This document shows positions 50,596 through 60,102 of a DNA stretch of 64,000 nucleotides, piece by piece. Positions within the stretch are counted from its first letter, which is position 1, and each line of letters begins with the position of its first letter. The translations under genes and the position numbers were made by a program. The notes beneath the pieces were generated by a model, which was given only the letters and a program-made list of their open reading frames with translations, was not told the origin of the DNA and searched no databases. Source of the stretch: Alphaproteobacteria bacterium (GTDB lineage Bacteria > Pseudomonadota > Alphaproteobacteria > UBA8366 > GCA-2717185); contig WLWY01000018.1 of the NCBI GenBank assembly GCA_012103325.1, positions 16,035 to 80,034 on the forward strand. The letters run 5' to 3'.

Positions 50596-52944
50596 ATGGA
50601 GACAAGCCTATCCGACCGTTGGGCCGTAGCGCTGGCCGATTTCGTCATCCGACGGCGCTGGTTGGTGATTCTAGCGACTCTTATCGCCGTTATGGCGATC
50701 GCCGCCGGTGCCCGGCATCTGGCGTTCTCCAACAACTATCGTGTCTTCTTCGGCACCGATAATCCCGAACTGATCTCTTTCGAAAATTTCCAGGCGACCT
50801 ATACGAAGAACGACAACATCCTGATCGTCGTGCAGCCCAAAGGTGGCAAACTGTTTACCAGCGAACAGGCGGCAACGGTCGAACGTATAACCGCCGCCGC
50901 CTGGAAAACGCCCTTTGCGATCCGTGTCGACTCGATTTCGAACTTTCAGCACAGCTGGGCCGACGGCGACGACCTGACCGTCGAAGACCTGGTTCGCAAT
51001 GGCGACAAGATGCCCCAGGCAGAGCTCGACCGGCGCACGGCAATTGCCCTGGCCGAACCGCTGCTGCGCGGCAATCTGATCTCCCGCGGCGCCGAGACGA
51101 CAGGGATCAACATCGTCCTGCAATACCCGGAAAAGAGCCTGACGGAAGTCCCGGCCGCCGTCGCCCACGCGCGCGCGGTACGCGAGGAGATCCTGCGTGA
51201 CCATCCCGACCTGACCATCGCCCTGACCGGTGTTTCGATGCTCAACAACGCTTTCGCGGAGAGCGGACAGACCGATGCGATGACGCTGATCCCTATTATG
51301 TACGGCATCCTGCTCGCGTTCATGATTGTTCTGCTGCGCAGTATCACCGGCACGATTTCGACACTCCTGGTGATCGGATTTTCGACCCTGGCCGCGATGG
51401 GTTTCGCCGGATATGTGGGCATCAAGCTCACGCCAGTTTCAATTACCGCGCCGACCATCGTCCTGACGCTCGCAATTGCCGACAGCATTCATATCCTGGT
51501 CACCCAGCTGGGCCTGATGCGGGATGGCGCCGACAAGATCACCGCGCTCAAAGAGAGCATCCGCATGAACGCGCTGGCGATTACCATCACCAGCATCACC
51601 ACGATTGTCGGCTTCCTCAGCATGAACTTCTCCGACGCGCCACCGTTCCACGATCTCGGCAACATTACCGCCGCAGGGATTGCAGCAGCCTGGGCCTTGT
51701 CGCTGACATTCCTGCCGGCCGTGATAAGCCTGTTACCCCTACGGGTCCGCGAAACGCAGGGCCGTGGCGCTTGGACCCAACGCCTTATGGAACGCCTGGC
51801 AACCTTCGTAATCGGCCGCTATCGCATCATTCTGGTCGTCTTCGGCGCCGTTGCTGTTGCTTTGACAGCGATGATCCCAACCATAAATCTCGACGACCAG
51901 TGGGTGAAATATTTCGATCACCGTGTGACGTTCCGCGGCGACGCGGAGTTCGCCATCGAACATCTGTCTGGCCTCTATCCCATTGAGTTCTCCGTCGAAG
52001 CCGGCGAGCCGGGCGGGATCAGCAATCCAGATTATCTGAAACACCTGGAGGCCTTCACCGGCTGGCTACGGACCCAACCGGAAGTCCGCCATGTCTATAG
52101 CTTTACGGACATCATCAAACGGCTGAACAAGAACATGCATGGCGATGCGGAGAACTGGTACAAAATTCCCGAAGAACGGGAACTGGCCGCGCAGTATCTG
52201 CTGCTTTACGAACTGTCGCTTCCCTTCGGACTCGACCTCAATGATCGGATCAACATCGACAAGTCGGCGACCCGGGTGACGGCGACTCTGGACGAGATCA
52301 CGACGACCCAGCTGCGCCAATTCCTGACCAATTCGGAAATCTGGCTGCAGGAGAACACCCCGAAAGCGATGCACGCCAATCCGACCAGTGCGTCCGTCAT
52401 GTTTGCCTATATCTCACAGCGCAATATCGAAAGCATGCTACGGGGCAACCTCGTCGCCATCGTGCTGATCGCCGCGATCATGGCTCTCGCCTTGCGCAGC
52501 GTTGGCATGGGCGCGCTCAGCCTGCTCCCCAACGCGGTACCGATCATGATGACGTTCGGCCTCTGGGCGATTCTCGTCGGCCAAGTCGGCATGGCCTCAG
52601 CCACGGTCACCGCGACCGCGCTCGGCATCGTCGTCGACGACTCGGTTCATTTGCTGACCAAATATCTGCGCGGCCGGCGCGAGAAGGGTCTGAATACGGA
52701 AGACGCCATCCGCTACGCGTTCCGCATGGTCGGCCCTGCCATCCTGACGACCACGATGATCCTGACCGCCGGCTTCTCGGTACTGGCCGCGTCGACCTTC
52801 AAGATCAACGCCGAAATGGGGCTGCTGACGGCCATGGCCATCGCGCTCGCCCTGATTTTCGATTTCCTCTTCCTCCCCGCCCTGCTGTTGCTCGGCAAAA
52901 AGAAAACGGAGACGACAAATGCCCAACTCGCTGCTGCGGAATAG
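50596..52944 (+). CDS. MMPL/RND-type efflux transporter (SSD-containing)
   Basis: A 782-residue inner-membrane RND permease of the MMPL/HpnN-like group: two MMPL/sterol-sensing-type halves, each with a large periplasmic loop after the first TM. The proton-relay aspartates sit in TM4 of each half: APTIVLTLAIADSIHILVTQ and VTATALGIVVDDSVHLLTKY. NNYRVFFGTDNPELISFENFQATYTKNDNILI begins the first loop. The ATG at 50596 follows GGGAGCAAGAAGC, with operator O3 just upstream. The next two genes encode a LolA-like protein and an outer-membrane barrel. Substrate is probably lipid-like or hydrophobic. Confidence 0.92.
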   Translation: METSLSDRWAVALADFVIRRRWLVILATLIAVMAIAAGARHLAFSNNYRVFFGTDNPELISFENFQATYTKNDNILIVVQPKGGKLFTSEQAATVERITAAAWKTPFAIRVDSISNFQHSWADGDDLTVEDLVRNGDKMPQAELDRRTAIALAEPLLRGNLISRGAETTGINIVLQYPEKSLTEVPAAVAHARAVREEILRDHPDLTIALTGVSMLNNAFAESGQTDAMTLIPIMYGILLAFMIVLLRSITGTISTLLVIGFSTLAAMGFAGYVGIKLTPVSITAPTIVLTLAIADSIHILVTQLGLMRDGADKITALKESIRMNALAITITSITTIVGFLSMNFSDAPPFHDLGNITAAGIAAAWALSLTFLPAVISLLPLRVRETQGRGAWTQRLMERLATFVIGRYRIILVVFGAVAVALTAMIPTINLDDQWVKYFDHRVTFRGDAEFAIEHLSGLYPIEFSVEAGEPGGISNPDYLKHLEAFTGWLRTQPEVRHVYSFTDIIKRLNKNMHGDAENWYKIPEERELAAQYLLLYELSLPFGLDLNDRINIDKSATRVTATLDEITTTQLRQFLTNSEIWLQENTPKAMHANPTSASVMFAYISQRNIESMLRGNLVAIVLIAAIMALALRSVGMGALSLLPNAVPIMMTFGLWAILVGQVGMASATVTATALGIVVDDSVHLLTKYLRGRREKGLNTEDAIRYAFRMVGPAILTTTMILTAGFSVLAASTFKINAEMGLLTAMAIALALIFDFLFLPALLLLGKKKTETTNAQLAAAE

Positions 52945-53722
52945 CGGCGCAACCGCCCTCCTCCTCGTCGCGGTCCTCGCGCCTGCCATCGCGGAAACCC
53001 CTGAAGAAAAGGGCTTCGCGGTTGCCGCCCGCGCCGACCGGTCCGACCGCGGCTTCAAGGACAGCCAGGTCGAGATGAAGATGGTTCTGCGCAATGCCGC
53101 TGGCCAGGAATCGACCCGCACCCTGGCGCTCAACACGCTGGAAATCCCGGACGAACAGGTCGGCGACAAGACATTGATCGTTTTCGACAGCCCCGCCGAC
53201 ATTGACGGTACCGCACTACTATCCCATGCGAAGATTCTGGACGCGGACGATCAGTGGCTTTTCCTGCCGGCGCTGAAACGGATCAAGCGGATTTCGTCCG
53301 TCAACAAGTCCGGCCCCTTCGTCGGCAGTGAATTCGCGTTCGAAGATTTCACCGCCCTCGAGCTCAACAAATATACCTACCGGTATTTAAGAGAAGAGAA
53401 ATGCGGCGCGTTGACGTGCGACGTCGTGGAGCGCAAGCCGCGTTACGAGCATTCCGGTTATACCCGTCAGGTATCCTGGACCGATCAGAAAGATTTTCAG
53501 GTCCGCAAGGTCGATTTCTATGACCGTCGCGGAGACTTGCTGAAGACTCTCGAGCAGAAGAACTGGAAGCGCTATCATGACAAATATTGGCGCGCGCACC
53601 TGCTGGCGATGCGCAACCACAAGACCAACAAGAGCACCGATCTCGTGCTCGGCGAATTCACCTTCAAGGCAGGGCTGCGGGAGCGAGATTTCGTGAAGAA
53701 CGTGTTGAAGCGCATTCGATAA
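52919..53722 (+). CDS. Outer-membrane lipoprotein-sorting (LolA-like) periplasmic protein
   Basis: A 267-residue exported protein with signal peptide (ATALLLVAVLAPAIA). TLIVFDSPADIDGTALLSHAKILDADDQWLFLPALKRIKRIS and FVGSEFAFEDFTALELNKYTYRYL match the LolA/LppX-like domain that accompanies MMPL exporters and carries hydrophobic cargo through the periplasm. The ATG overlaps the end of the RND gene by 26 bases, and its stop overlaps the porin-like start (TAATG). Confidence 0.88.
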   Translation: MPNSLLRNSGATALLLVAVLAPAIAETPEEKGFAVAARADRSDRGFKDSQVEMKMVLRNAAGQESTRTLALNTLEIPDEQVGDKTLIVFDSPADIDGTALLSHAKILDADDQWLFLPALKRIKRISSVNKSGPFVGSEFAFEDFTALELNKYTYRYLREEKCGALTCDVVERKPRYEHSGYTRQVSWTDQKDFQVRKVDFYDRRGDLLKTLEQKNWKRYHDKYWRAHLLAMRNHKTNKSTDLVLGEFTFKAGLRERDFVKNVLKRIR

Positions 53723-54951
53723 TGCCGACAAGCCGCCTCCAACGTTTAATCCCCCCGCTGCGAAAAGCGATACTCCTCGCGGCGCTCCCCGCCGTGACCG
53801 CTTTCGCAGCGACAGCCGGCGAAGTTCGAACGTCTGGTTTCGTGGCGTCCGAGCTTCGCTGGTTTCCCGAAACGCCACAGTTCCAGGGCCAGTTCTCCGG
53901 TGCCGAGCCGTCACTGCTGCTCAACCCGGAATTCCGCTACCGCAGCGACGACAAACGGACGCAAGCGGTCTTCATACCCTTCCTACGTTTGTCAGCACGA
54001 GACGATACGCGAACCCATTTCGACCTCCGGGAAGCCTATATCGCAACACGGTCCGGCGACTGGGACGTGCTGGTCGGCGTCAATAAGGTGTTCTGGGGCG
54101 TCGCCGAATCGCGGCACCTGGTCAATATCATCAACCAGACCGACGCCATCGAAGATACGGACGAGGAAGACAAGCTCGGTCAGCCGATGGTCAATGTTGG
54201 CGTCGAGAAGGATTGGGGTCGGGTCGATCTTTTCGTGCTGCCCGGTTTCCGGGAACGCCCATTTCCGCGCACACAGGGACGGCTGCGCGCCGGGTTGGTC
54301 GTCGACGATGATCTGGCGACCTTCGAGAGCGGTGCGGGAAACGCCCATATCGATGTCGCCGCCCGCTACTCCCATTTTATCGGCGACTGGGACGTCGGAG
54401 TCTCGGTTTTCCATGGCCTGAGCCGGGAGCCGAGGTTCCTGCCGAGCGCCGACGGCACAAGGCTCGCCCCCCGCTACGACAAGATCACGCAGCTTGGTCT
54501 GGATTTGCAGTACACGATCGATGCTTGGCTGTGGAAATTCGAAGGTATCGTCCGCGAAGGCCATGACGACCCGTTCGCTGCCATGGTCGGCGGGTTCGAA
54601 TACACCTTCTTTCAAGTCGCGGACAGCGATGCCGATGTTGGCGTGCTGGCGGAGGTGCATCTGGACGGTCGCGACGAGAATCGCGCGCCGCCGACAATAT
54701 TCGACAACGATCTGTTCGTCGGGACGCGCCTCGCCCTCAACGATGTCGACGACACCCAGGCGCTAGCCGGCGCCGTTATCGATGCCGAAGACGGCTCTCT
54801 GTCCTTCTTCCTGGAAGCGGAGCGGCGGCTCGGTGACACGTGGAAAATCGAAGCCGAGGCCCGGCTCCTCGGCAATGTCGACGACAAGAACACCCTCGCG
54901 CCCTTCAAGCGCGACAGCTTCTTTAATCTCCGTCTCTCACGCTTTTTTTAA
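53722..54951 (+). CDS. Outer-membrane beta-barrel partner of the RND system
   Basis: A 409-residue exported protein with signal peptide (AILLAALPAVTAFAATA). The mature part is rich in alternating hydrophobic strands with aromatic ends (EVRTSGFVASELRWFPE, YRSDDKRTQAVFIPFLRLSARD, DVGVSVFHGLSREPRFL) and ends in Phe (NLRLSRFF), the signature for BAM-assembled beta-barrels. It completes an envelope-spanning set with the permease and the LolA-like carrier. Convergent with a Nudix gene, only six bases away. Confidence 0.83.
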   Translation: MPTSRLQRLIPPLRKAILLAALPAVTAFAATAGEVRTSGFVASELRWFPETPQFQGQFSGAEPSLLLNPEFRYRSDDKRTQAVFIPFLRLSARDDTRTHFDLREAYIATRSGDWDVLVGVNKVFWGVAESRHLVNIINQTDAIEDTDEEDKLGQPMVNVGVEKDWGRVDLFVLPGFRERPFPRTQGRLRAGLVVDDDLATFESGAGNAHIDVAARYSHFIGDWDVGVSVFHGLSREPRFLPSADGTRLAPRYDKITQLGLDLQYTIDAWLWKFEGIVREGHDDPFAAMVGGFEYTFFQVADSDADVGVLAEVHLDGRDENRAPPTIFDNDLFVGTRLALNDVDDTQALAGAVIDAEDGSLSFFLEAERRLGDTWKIEAEARLLGNVDDKNTLAPFKRDSFFNLRLSRFF

Positions 54952-54957
54952 ACCAGC

Positions 54958-55812
54958 TCAACCGGCTTGACGCAATCCGAGGACAATCGCCATGTAATCG
55001 GGTTCGTTTTCCGGCGTGATGTATCCGTGCCGCACCAGGAAATCAATGATGACAAGATTGCAGTTGAACTTGAAATCAAAGCTGTCTCGGATCCTGGCAG
55101 CGACCTCTTCCACTGGCCAAAGCTCGAACCTATCGATCTCTCCATCCCGATTGACCGGGACGAACTCAGCCGGCATTTCCACATCGTAGCAAAAAACCTG
55201 ATCTGGTTTCACCCCATTCAAGGCCTGATGACAATAGCTAACAACACTGGTGGACCGGATACGGTCTGATATTTCTCTTGGAATTCTTGCCTCTTCCGCA
55301 CACTCCTTGATCAGATTGTCGCGTGGTGCGATGCCGATTGGCAGCCCACCCCCGACAAAAACGTCGAGCATCCCGGGGAACGTAGGCTTGTCTTTGGCGC
55401 GATAGGCGATCCAAATGTACAAGCCATCATCGAGCGAAACAAAACCATTCAAGGCCACGGCCCAGGAACAAGTGCCAAAATGAGGGCGCGACGATCTCTC
55501 CATCTGCATCAAGGGTGGATCGCCCCACATCTTCATGACTGGAAAATACTCTCGCCGCCATCCATTGATTGCACCGGTCTCAGCCAAGTCGCGTAGTGGC
55601 GCCTTGATCGCTAAGCTTCGCGCCTCGAAATTATCAGTCGCGCTCTTAAGCGTGACCTTCTCCTCATCTAAATCGAAGACATCCGGCCACGCGGCAAGTT
55701 GCGCCACAAACTCATCCTGCAACCAGCCGACACGCTGACCCGCGACGTGAAACGGACGGAACTGCGAAAGATCCGCGTTGTTGCATGCCTGAATGTGGTC
55801 GAGATACCCCAT
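54958..55812 (-). CDS. DUF4743/Nudix domain protein, copy 1
   Basis: A 284-residue protein: DUF4743 domain (about 1-115, YLDHIQACNNADLSQFRPFHVAGQRVGW) followed by a Nudix domain. The Nudix helix reads LIKECAEEARIP, where the box Gly is Arg and the first Arg of REx2EE is Lys. Relatives with this arrangement in fungi (Tnr3/YJR142W type) hydrolyse damaged thiamine diphosphate. Close paralogue of the next gene; the altered Nudix Gly suggests relaxed or changed activity. Convergent with the barrel gene. Confidence 0.85.
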   Translation of the reverse strand: MGYLDHIQACNNADLSQFRPFHVAGQRVGWLQDEFVAQLAAWPDVFDLDEEKVTLKSATDNFEARSLAIKAPLRDLAETGAINGWRREYFPVMKMWGDPPLMQMERSSRPHFGTCSWAVALNGFVSLDDGLYIWIAYRAKDKPTFPGMLDVFVGGGLPIGIAPRDNLIKECAEEARIPREISDRIRSTSVVSYCHQALNGVKPDQVFCYDVEMPAEFVPVNRDGEIDRFELWPVEEVAARIRDSFDFKFNCNLVIIDFLVRHGYITPENEPDYMAIVLGLRQAG

Positions 55813-55850
55813 CGCACCGAGTATACAGTCTCTCTACTTCAGGGCAGCGT

Positions 55851-56705
55851 TCAATCGGAACGCCGCAGACCAAGGACGATCGCCACATAATCGGATTCGT
55901 TCTCCGGCGTAATGTAGCCGCGCCGGACCAGGAAATCGATAATCGCCAAGTTGCAGTTGAACTTAAAATCGAAGCTATCGCGTACCCGCGCCGCCACCTC
56001 TTGCACTGGCCACAAATCGAAACTATCGATTTCCCCATCTTGGTTGACCGGCGTAAAATCCGCCGGCATCTCCAAATCGTAGCAAAACATCTGGTCGGGC
56101 TTCACACCGTCCGCAGTCTGATGGCAATAGCTGATCACACCGACAGGCCGGGCTTGTCCGGACAGGTCTTCCGGAATTCCCGCCTCTTCCGCGCATTCCT
56201 TGATCAAATTGTCGCGCGCAGTGATGCCGATCGGCTGGCCGCCCGCCACCGCATTATCGAGCATGCCCGGATAAGTCGGTTTGTCCTTGGCGCGGTACGC
56301 TACCCACATGTGCAATCCGTCAGCAAGGCGGACAAAGCCGTTCATATGCACGCCCCAGCTGCGGATACCAAATGAAGGACAGGCCGCACGTTCCATCTGC
56401 AGCAAGGGAGGATCACCCCAATTCGCCATGACCGGATAGGCTTCCTCGCGCCAAGCAAAGATCACGCCCGATTCGGCTAGGGTACGCAACGGCACGTCCA
56501 TGGCCGCACTGCGGGCTTCGAAATCGTCATGCCTCGAAGCCAGCTCGATACCGTCCGTGCCCACATTGAAAACGTCGGGCCACGCCGTGAGCCGCGACGC
56601 GAAGTCCGCGCCCACCCAACCAAGGCGTTGGCCGGCGACGCAGAACGGGCGGAACTGCGAAAGATCGGCGTTGTTGCAGGCGCGTATGTGGTCGAGATAA
56701 CTCAT
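55851..56705 (-). CDS. DUF4743/Nudix domain protein, copy 2
   Basis: A 284-residue paralogue, upstream of copy 1 and in the same direction with a 38-base gap. The two proteins share most residues throughout (for example SDFDFKFNCN-like DSFDFKFNCN and DFLVRxGYITPEN in both). Copy 2 keeps the canonical Nudix box glycine (LIKECAEEAGIP). The ATG at 56705 is chosen over a GTG two codons before. Probably hydrolyses a thiamine or nucleotide pyrophosphate derivative. Confidence 0.87.
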   Translation of the reverse strand: MSYLDHIRACNNADLSQFRPFCVAGQRLGWVGADFASRLTAWPDVFNVGTDGIELASRHDDFEARSAAMDVPLRTLAESGVIFAWREEAYPVMANWGDPPLLQMERAACPSFGIRSWGVHMNGFVRLADGLHMWVAYRAKDKPTYPGMLDNAVAGGQPIGITARDNLIKECAEEAGIPEDLSGQARPVGVISYCHQTADGVKPDQMFCYDLEMPADFTPVNQDGEIDSFDLWPVQEVAARVRDSFDFKFNCNLAIIDFLVRRGYITPENESDYVAIVLGLRRSD

Positions 56706-56724
56706 CGGCACCTAGCGTATCGTT

Positions 56725-57000
56725 TCACGCCACGTCGGCGAAACGTTCCTCGGATACCAGCACACGATCGACCTCGAAGATGCGATCCAAGCATCGCCCG
56801 ATATAGCGGGCCAATTCCAGTTCCATGTCGATCATATGAATATCAATCGTCAGCACGTCGCCACTGCGGCTAGCCTTTAGTTGATCCGGGATCAGCCCCC
56901 GCTTGGCGAAATAATCGAGAACCCGCGGCAGAACGCCCGGCCCCGCCTGGGCCGTCACGGAAAAACAGGCGGTGTTTTGTTCAGATCGGTGTGCAGACAT
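56725..57000 (-). CDS. ACT-like domain protein, 91 aa
   Basis: A small cytosolic protein of ACT-like betalpha-betabeta-alpha-beta pattern: CFSVTAQAGPGVLPRVLDYFAKRGLIPDQLKASRSGDVLTIDIHMIDMELELARYIGRCLDRI. Alone such domains bind amino acids or act as regulatory subunits. The ATG at 57000 gives a sensible N-terminus (MSAHRSEQNTA); an extension to 57042 is in frame but less likely. The 177-base gap to the lipoprotein gene (57001-57177) shows no other gene. Confidence 0.72.
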   Translation of the reverse strand: MSAHRSEQNTACFSVTAQAGPGVLPRVLDYFAKRGLIPDQLKASRSGDVLTIDIHMIDMELELARYIGRCLDRIFEVDRVLVSEERFADVA

Positions 57001-57177
57001 AACGCGTAACCCTAATACTCGTTTCAGCAATACAAATGGCAACCGGCCGGCCCTGAAGAGGGACCGGGGTCGTAATTCGAACGCCGATAAGGGTTTGCGC
57101 AGTCATGAGAGTGCTTATATCAGGGTCTGGCTCGAATTTACAGAGCGAAGATATTTAGCGCTGGAGGCGCTTCGACA

Positions 57178-57489
57178 ATGAAAGTCGCGCGGCTATCGGT
57201 TCCGATTGCACTGCTACTGGCCACTGCCTGCACGGCGCCGGAGAAAACCCGCTGGACCCAGCCCGGCAGCGGTACCGGCCCCAAACCAACGGATTTGGCT
57301 GCCTGCCGCGCCGATGCCAACCGCCGGGCCGAACGAGAGTTTCAGCTGGAAACCAATCCGCGCGGCGACCGTGATTTCGCCTCGCCAGGCGATTTGCGAA
57401 CCGAGTTGGCCCGACGTGACGCCAAACGCTACCGCCAGCGGATTTATGACGAATGCCTTCGCAGTTTAGGGTATCGGCGAGAGCAATAG
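57178..57489 (+). CDS. Small lipoprotein, 103 aa
   Basis: A signal peptide with lipobox VPIALLLATACTA (Cys about residue 18) marks it as membrane-anchored. The mature part is very charged and basic, with no recognised domain. GGAGG lies 10 bases before the ATG. It precedes the lipid A cluster and may share its promoter; function unknown. Confidence 0.75.
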   Translation: MKVARLSVPIALLLATACTAPEKTRWTQPGSGTGPKPTDLAACRADANRRAEREFQLETNPRGDRDFASPGDLRTELARRDAKRYRQRIYDECLRSLGYRREQ

Positions 57490-57565
57490 GGTTCGCAAAC
57501 ACGCGATTGGCCGCCCGTTGCGGAGCGTGGTATATGTCCGCGAATTCCTGCGGGACGGCCCGGCA

Positions 57566-59386
57566 TTGGCAGAACAAACAAGCACAAAGCGAAAGTTGCG
57601 GCTGGATGAGCCGACGCGGAAACTGGCGCGCCGCATTTGGCGTGACTATGTGCGCCATCATACTCGCCCAATCCTGCTGGCTGTCGTCTGCATGGTCGTC
57701 GTCGCCGCGGCCGCCGGCGGGCAGGCGCGGCTGATCGAACCGGCACTCGATCGCGTTCTCGTAACCGGGGACGAACGGTTAGTATGGCTGATACCCCTGG
57801 TTTTTCTAATCATCTCGATCATCAAGGGGTTCGGCAGTTACGGTCAGACGGTTTTGATGAACCGCGTCGGCTTGCGCGTCGTCACGACGCTGCAAAGCCA
57901 GATGTTCGGTCGAATCGTCCGCGCCGATCTGGCTTTCCTGCATGGCGACGCGACAGGAAAACTGATCTCCCGCTTCACCAACGACGTCAATTTCCTGCGT
58001 GAAGCCGTTATCAAAACTGTCACCGGCTCGGTCCGCGACCTGCTGACCGTGGTCGTACTGGTCGGCGTCATGTTCTACACCCACTGGGTATTGGCGACGA
58101 TGGCCTTTGTCGTTTTCCCGGTCAGCCTCTTTCCGATCATCTATCTCGGCCGCCGGCTGCGCCGCGTTTCCGCGGAGACGCAGGCGGAACTAGGCGTGCT
58201 CACGGCGCTGCTGGACGACGTGTTCAAAGGGGTCCGGCAGGTCAAAGCCTATGGGATGGAAGACCATGAACAACGCCGCGCCGACGGCATGTTCGAATCC
58301 ATCTACCGGTTTATCCTGAAGGCAGCACGGGTACGCGCCCGCTCCTACCCCATCATGGAGAGCCTAGGCGGCCTGGCGATCGCGGCTGTACTGTTCTACG
58401 GCGGCTATCAAGTGCTGAACGGCGAGACCACCGTCGGCAAACTGATCGCCTTCCTGACCGCGCTCGTCATGGCGTTTCAGCCCATCCGCAGTCTCGCGAG
58501 CCTGAATGCCAGCCTGCAGGAAGGACTCGCCGCTGCCCAACGCATTTTCACGATGATCGACTACCGGCCGGAAATCGTCGACCGCGCAAACGCAAAACCG
58601 TTGATCGTGGAAAACGGCGAGGTCCGGTACGACAGTGTTTCCTTCGCCTACACCGAAGATATACCCGCGCTTCGCAGTGTCTCGATAACTGTACAGCCAG
58701 GACAGAAAGTTGCCCTGGTCGGCCCTTCGGGCGCGGGTAAGTCGACGTTCCTGAATCTGCTACCACGCTTTCATGACGTAACGGACGGGTCAGTGTCCAT
58801 CGATGGCCAGGACATTCGCGATATTACAATCGACTCGCTACGGCATTCGATCGCGCTGGTCAGCCAGGAGACCGGGCTTTTCAATTCGACCGTGCGGGAC
58901 AATATTGCCTATGGCGATCCCAACGCGGACGAAGACGCCATCGTCGCGGCGGCACAGGGCGCGGCGGCACACGAATTCATCAGCGAACTGCCTGAAGGCT
59001 ACGACACCATGATCGGGGAAGGCGGGTTGCGGCTCTCCGGCGGCCAGCGCCAACGACTGTCCATCGCGCGCGCGATGCTGCGCGACGCGCCAATCCTGCT
59101 GCTCGACGAAGCGACATCGTCTCTCGATACCCAGTCGGAACGGTTGGTACAGGACGCGCTCAAACGTCTGATGGCAGGGCGTACCACGATTGTCATTGCG
59201 CATCGCCTGTCCACCGTCGTGGATGCGGACGCCATTTATGTGCTCGATCACGGCTCGGTTGTCGAAAAAGGCACGCACAACGAGCTTCTGGCGCGCAACG
59301 GGTTGTATGCGGAACTGAGCCGCCTACAACTTACCTCGGAAAATGAGGTAAAGTCGGAGACTGCTGCCGCCCAAGCGCAAATGTGA
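57566..59386 (+). CDS. msbA: Lipid A export ABC transporter (MsbA-like)
   Basis: A roughly 600-residue half-transporter: six transmembrane segments (about 30-310) then an ATP-binding domain with Walker A GPSGAGKSTFLNLL, Q-loop VSQETGLF, signature LSGGQRQRLSIARAML, Walker B ILLLDEATSSLD, and H-loop AHRLSTVVDADAI. Preceding the lipid A genes, it should flip lipid A-core or related lipids. The start is uncertain: TTG 57566 is chosen from domain length; TTG 57518 and GTG 57527 are in frame upstream, and no strong ribosome site favours any. Confidence 0.9.
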   Translation: MAEQTSTKRKLRLDEPTRKLARRIWRDYVRHHTRPILLAVVCMVVVAAAAGGQARLIEPALDRVLVTGDERLVWLIPLVFLIISIIKGFGSYGQTVLMNRVGLRVVTTLQSQMFGRIVRADLAFLHGDATGKLISRFTNDVNFLREAVIKTVTGSVRDLLTVVVLVGVMFYTHWVLATMAFVVFPVSLFPIIYLGRRLRRVSAETQAELGVLTALLDDVFKGVRQVKAYGMEDHEQRRADGMFESIYRFILKAARVRARSYPIMESLGGLAIAAVLFYGGYQVLNGETTVGKLIAFLTALVMAFQPIRSLASLNASLQEGLAAAQRIFTMIDYRPEIVDRANAKPLIVENGEVRYDSVSFAYTEDIPALRSVSITVQPGQKVALVGPSGAGKSTFLNLLPRFHDVTDGSVSIDGQDIRDITIDSLRHSIALVSQETGLFNSTVRDNIAYGDPNADEDAIVAAAQGAAAHEFISELPEGYDTMIGEGGLRLSGGQRQRLSIARAMLRDAPILLLDEATSSLDTQSERLVQDALKRLMAGRTTIVIAHRLSTVVDADAIYVLDHGSVVEKGTHNELLARNGLYAELSRLQLTSENEVKSETAAAQAQM

Positions 59387-59390
59387 TTCG

Positions 59391-60098
59391 ATGCGTGCGC
59401 TTCGTCCGATCATTCGCCATCCACGGATGCAAACGATCCTATGCTGGATCGTTGCCCAGTATATCCGTTTCGTTCATTGGTCCGGCACCTGGACAATTCT
59501 AGGCGATGACGAGCTCGCCGCACGCGCCGATGCGGGACAACCGTTCATTTTAGCGTTTTGGCACGGCCGTTTGTTGATGATGCCCTATTGCCGCCGCGTC
59601 CATTGGCACGTCAACATGCTGATATCCAGTCATCCTGACGGGCAACTCATTGCGAAAACGGTTCAGCCTTTCAATATCGACACAATCGCGGGGTCTTCGT
59701 CGAAAGGCGGCGCCAGCGCGCTTCGCATGCTCGCGCGGGCATTGCGAGACGGCGGCATCGTCGGCATCACACCCGATGGCCCCCGCGGGCCGCGGATGCG
59801 GGCGAGCGAGGGCATCGTTGCGTTGGCGCGAATTTCAGGCGTTCCAATTTATGCCGCGTCATACTCGGCGCGCCGCGGCATCGTGCTGGGCAGTTGGGAC
59901 CGTTTCTTGGTGCCCCTTCCCTTTTCGCGTGGCATATTCGCGTGGCGCGGGCCGATAAATGTTCCGAAAGATGCGGACAGCACAATGCTGGAAAAAAAGC
60001 GGCTTGCTGTTGAAAACGCACTCAACGAAACCGCCAGACAATGCGACGAAATGATGGGACGGCCTGTTGTGCAACCGGCCGAAGCCGTGGAGCGTTGA
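59391..60098 (+). CDS. Lysophospholipid acyltransferase-family protein (DUF374)
   Basis: A 235-residue membrane-associated acyltransferase-like protein. FILAFWHGRLLMMPYCRR has an HxxxxD-like catalytic start (here FWHGRL), with SSHPDGQLIAKTVQPF and ITPDGPRGPRMRASEGIVALARISGVPIYAASYSA; the PDGPRGP block is the DUF374/LpxL-like hallmark. In this cluster it probably acylates lipid A or a precursor. Starts five bases after the ABC gene. Confidence 0.87.
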   Translation: MRALRPIIRHPRMQTILCWIVAQYIRFVHWSGTWTILGDDELAARADAGQPFILAFWHGRLLMMPYCRRVHWHVNMLISSHPDGQLIAKTVQPFNIDTIAGSSSKGGASALRMLARALRDGGIVGITPDGPRGPRMRASEGIVALARISGVPIYAASYSARRGIVLGSWDRFLVPLPFSRGIFAWRGPINVPKDADSTMLEKKRLAVENALNETARQCDEMMGRPVVQPAEAVER

Positions 60099-60102
60099 TG
60101 CC

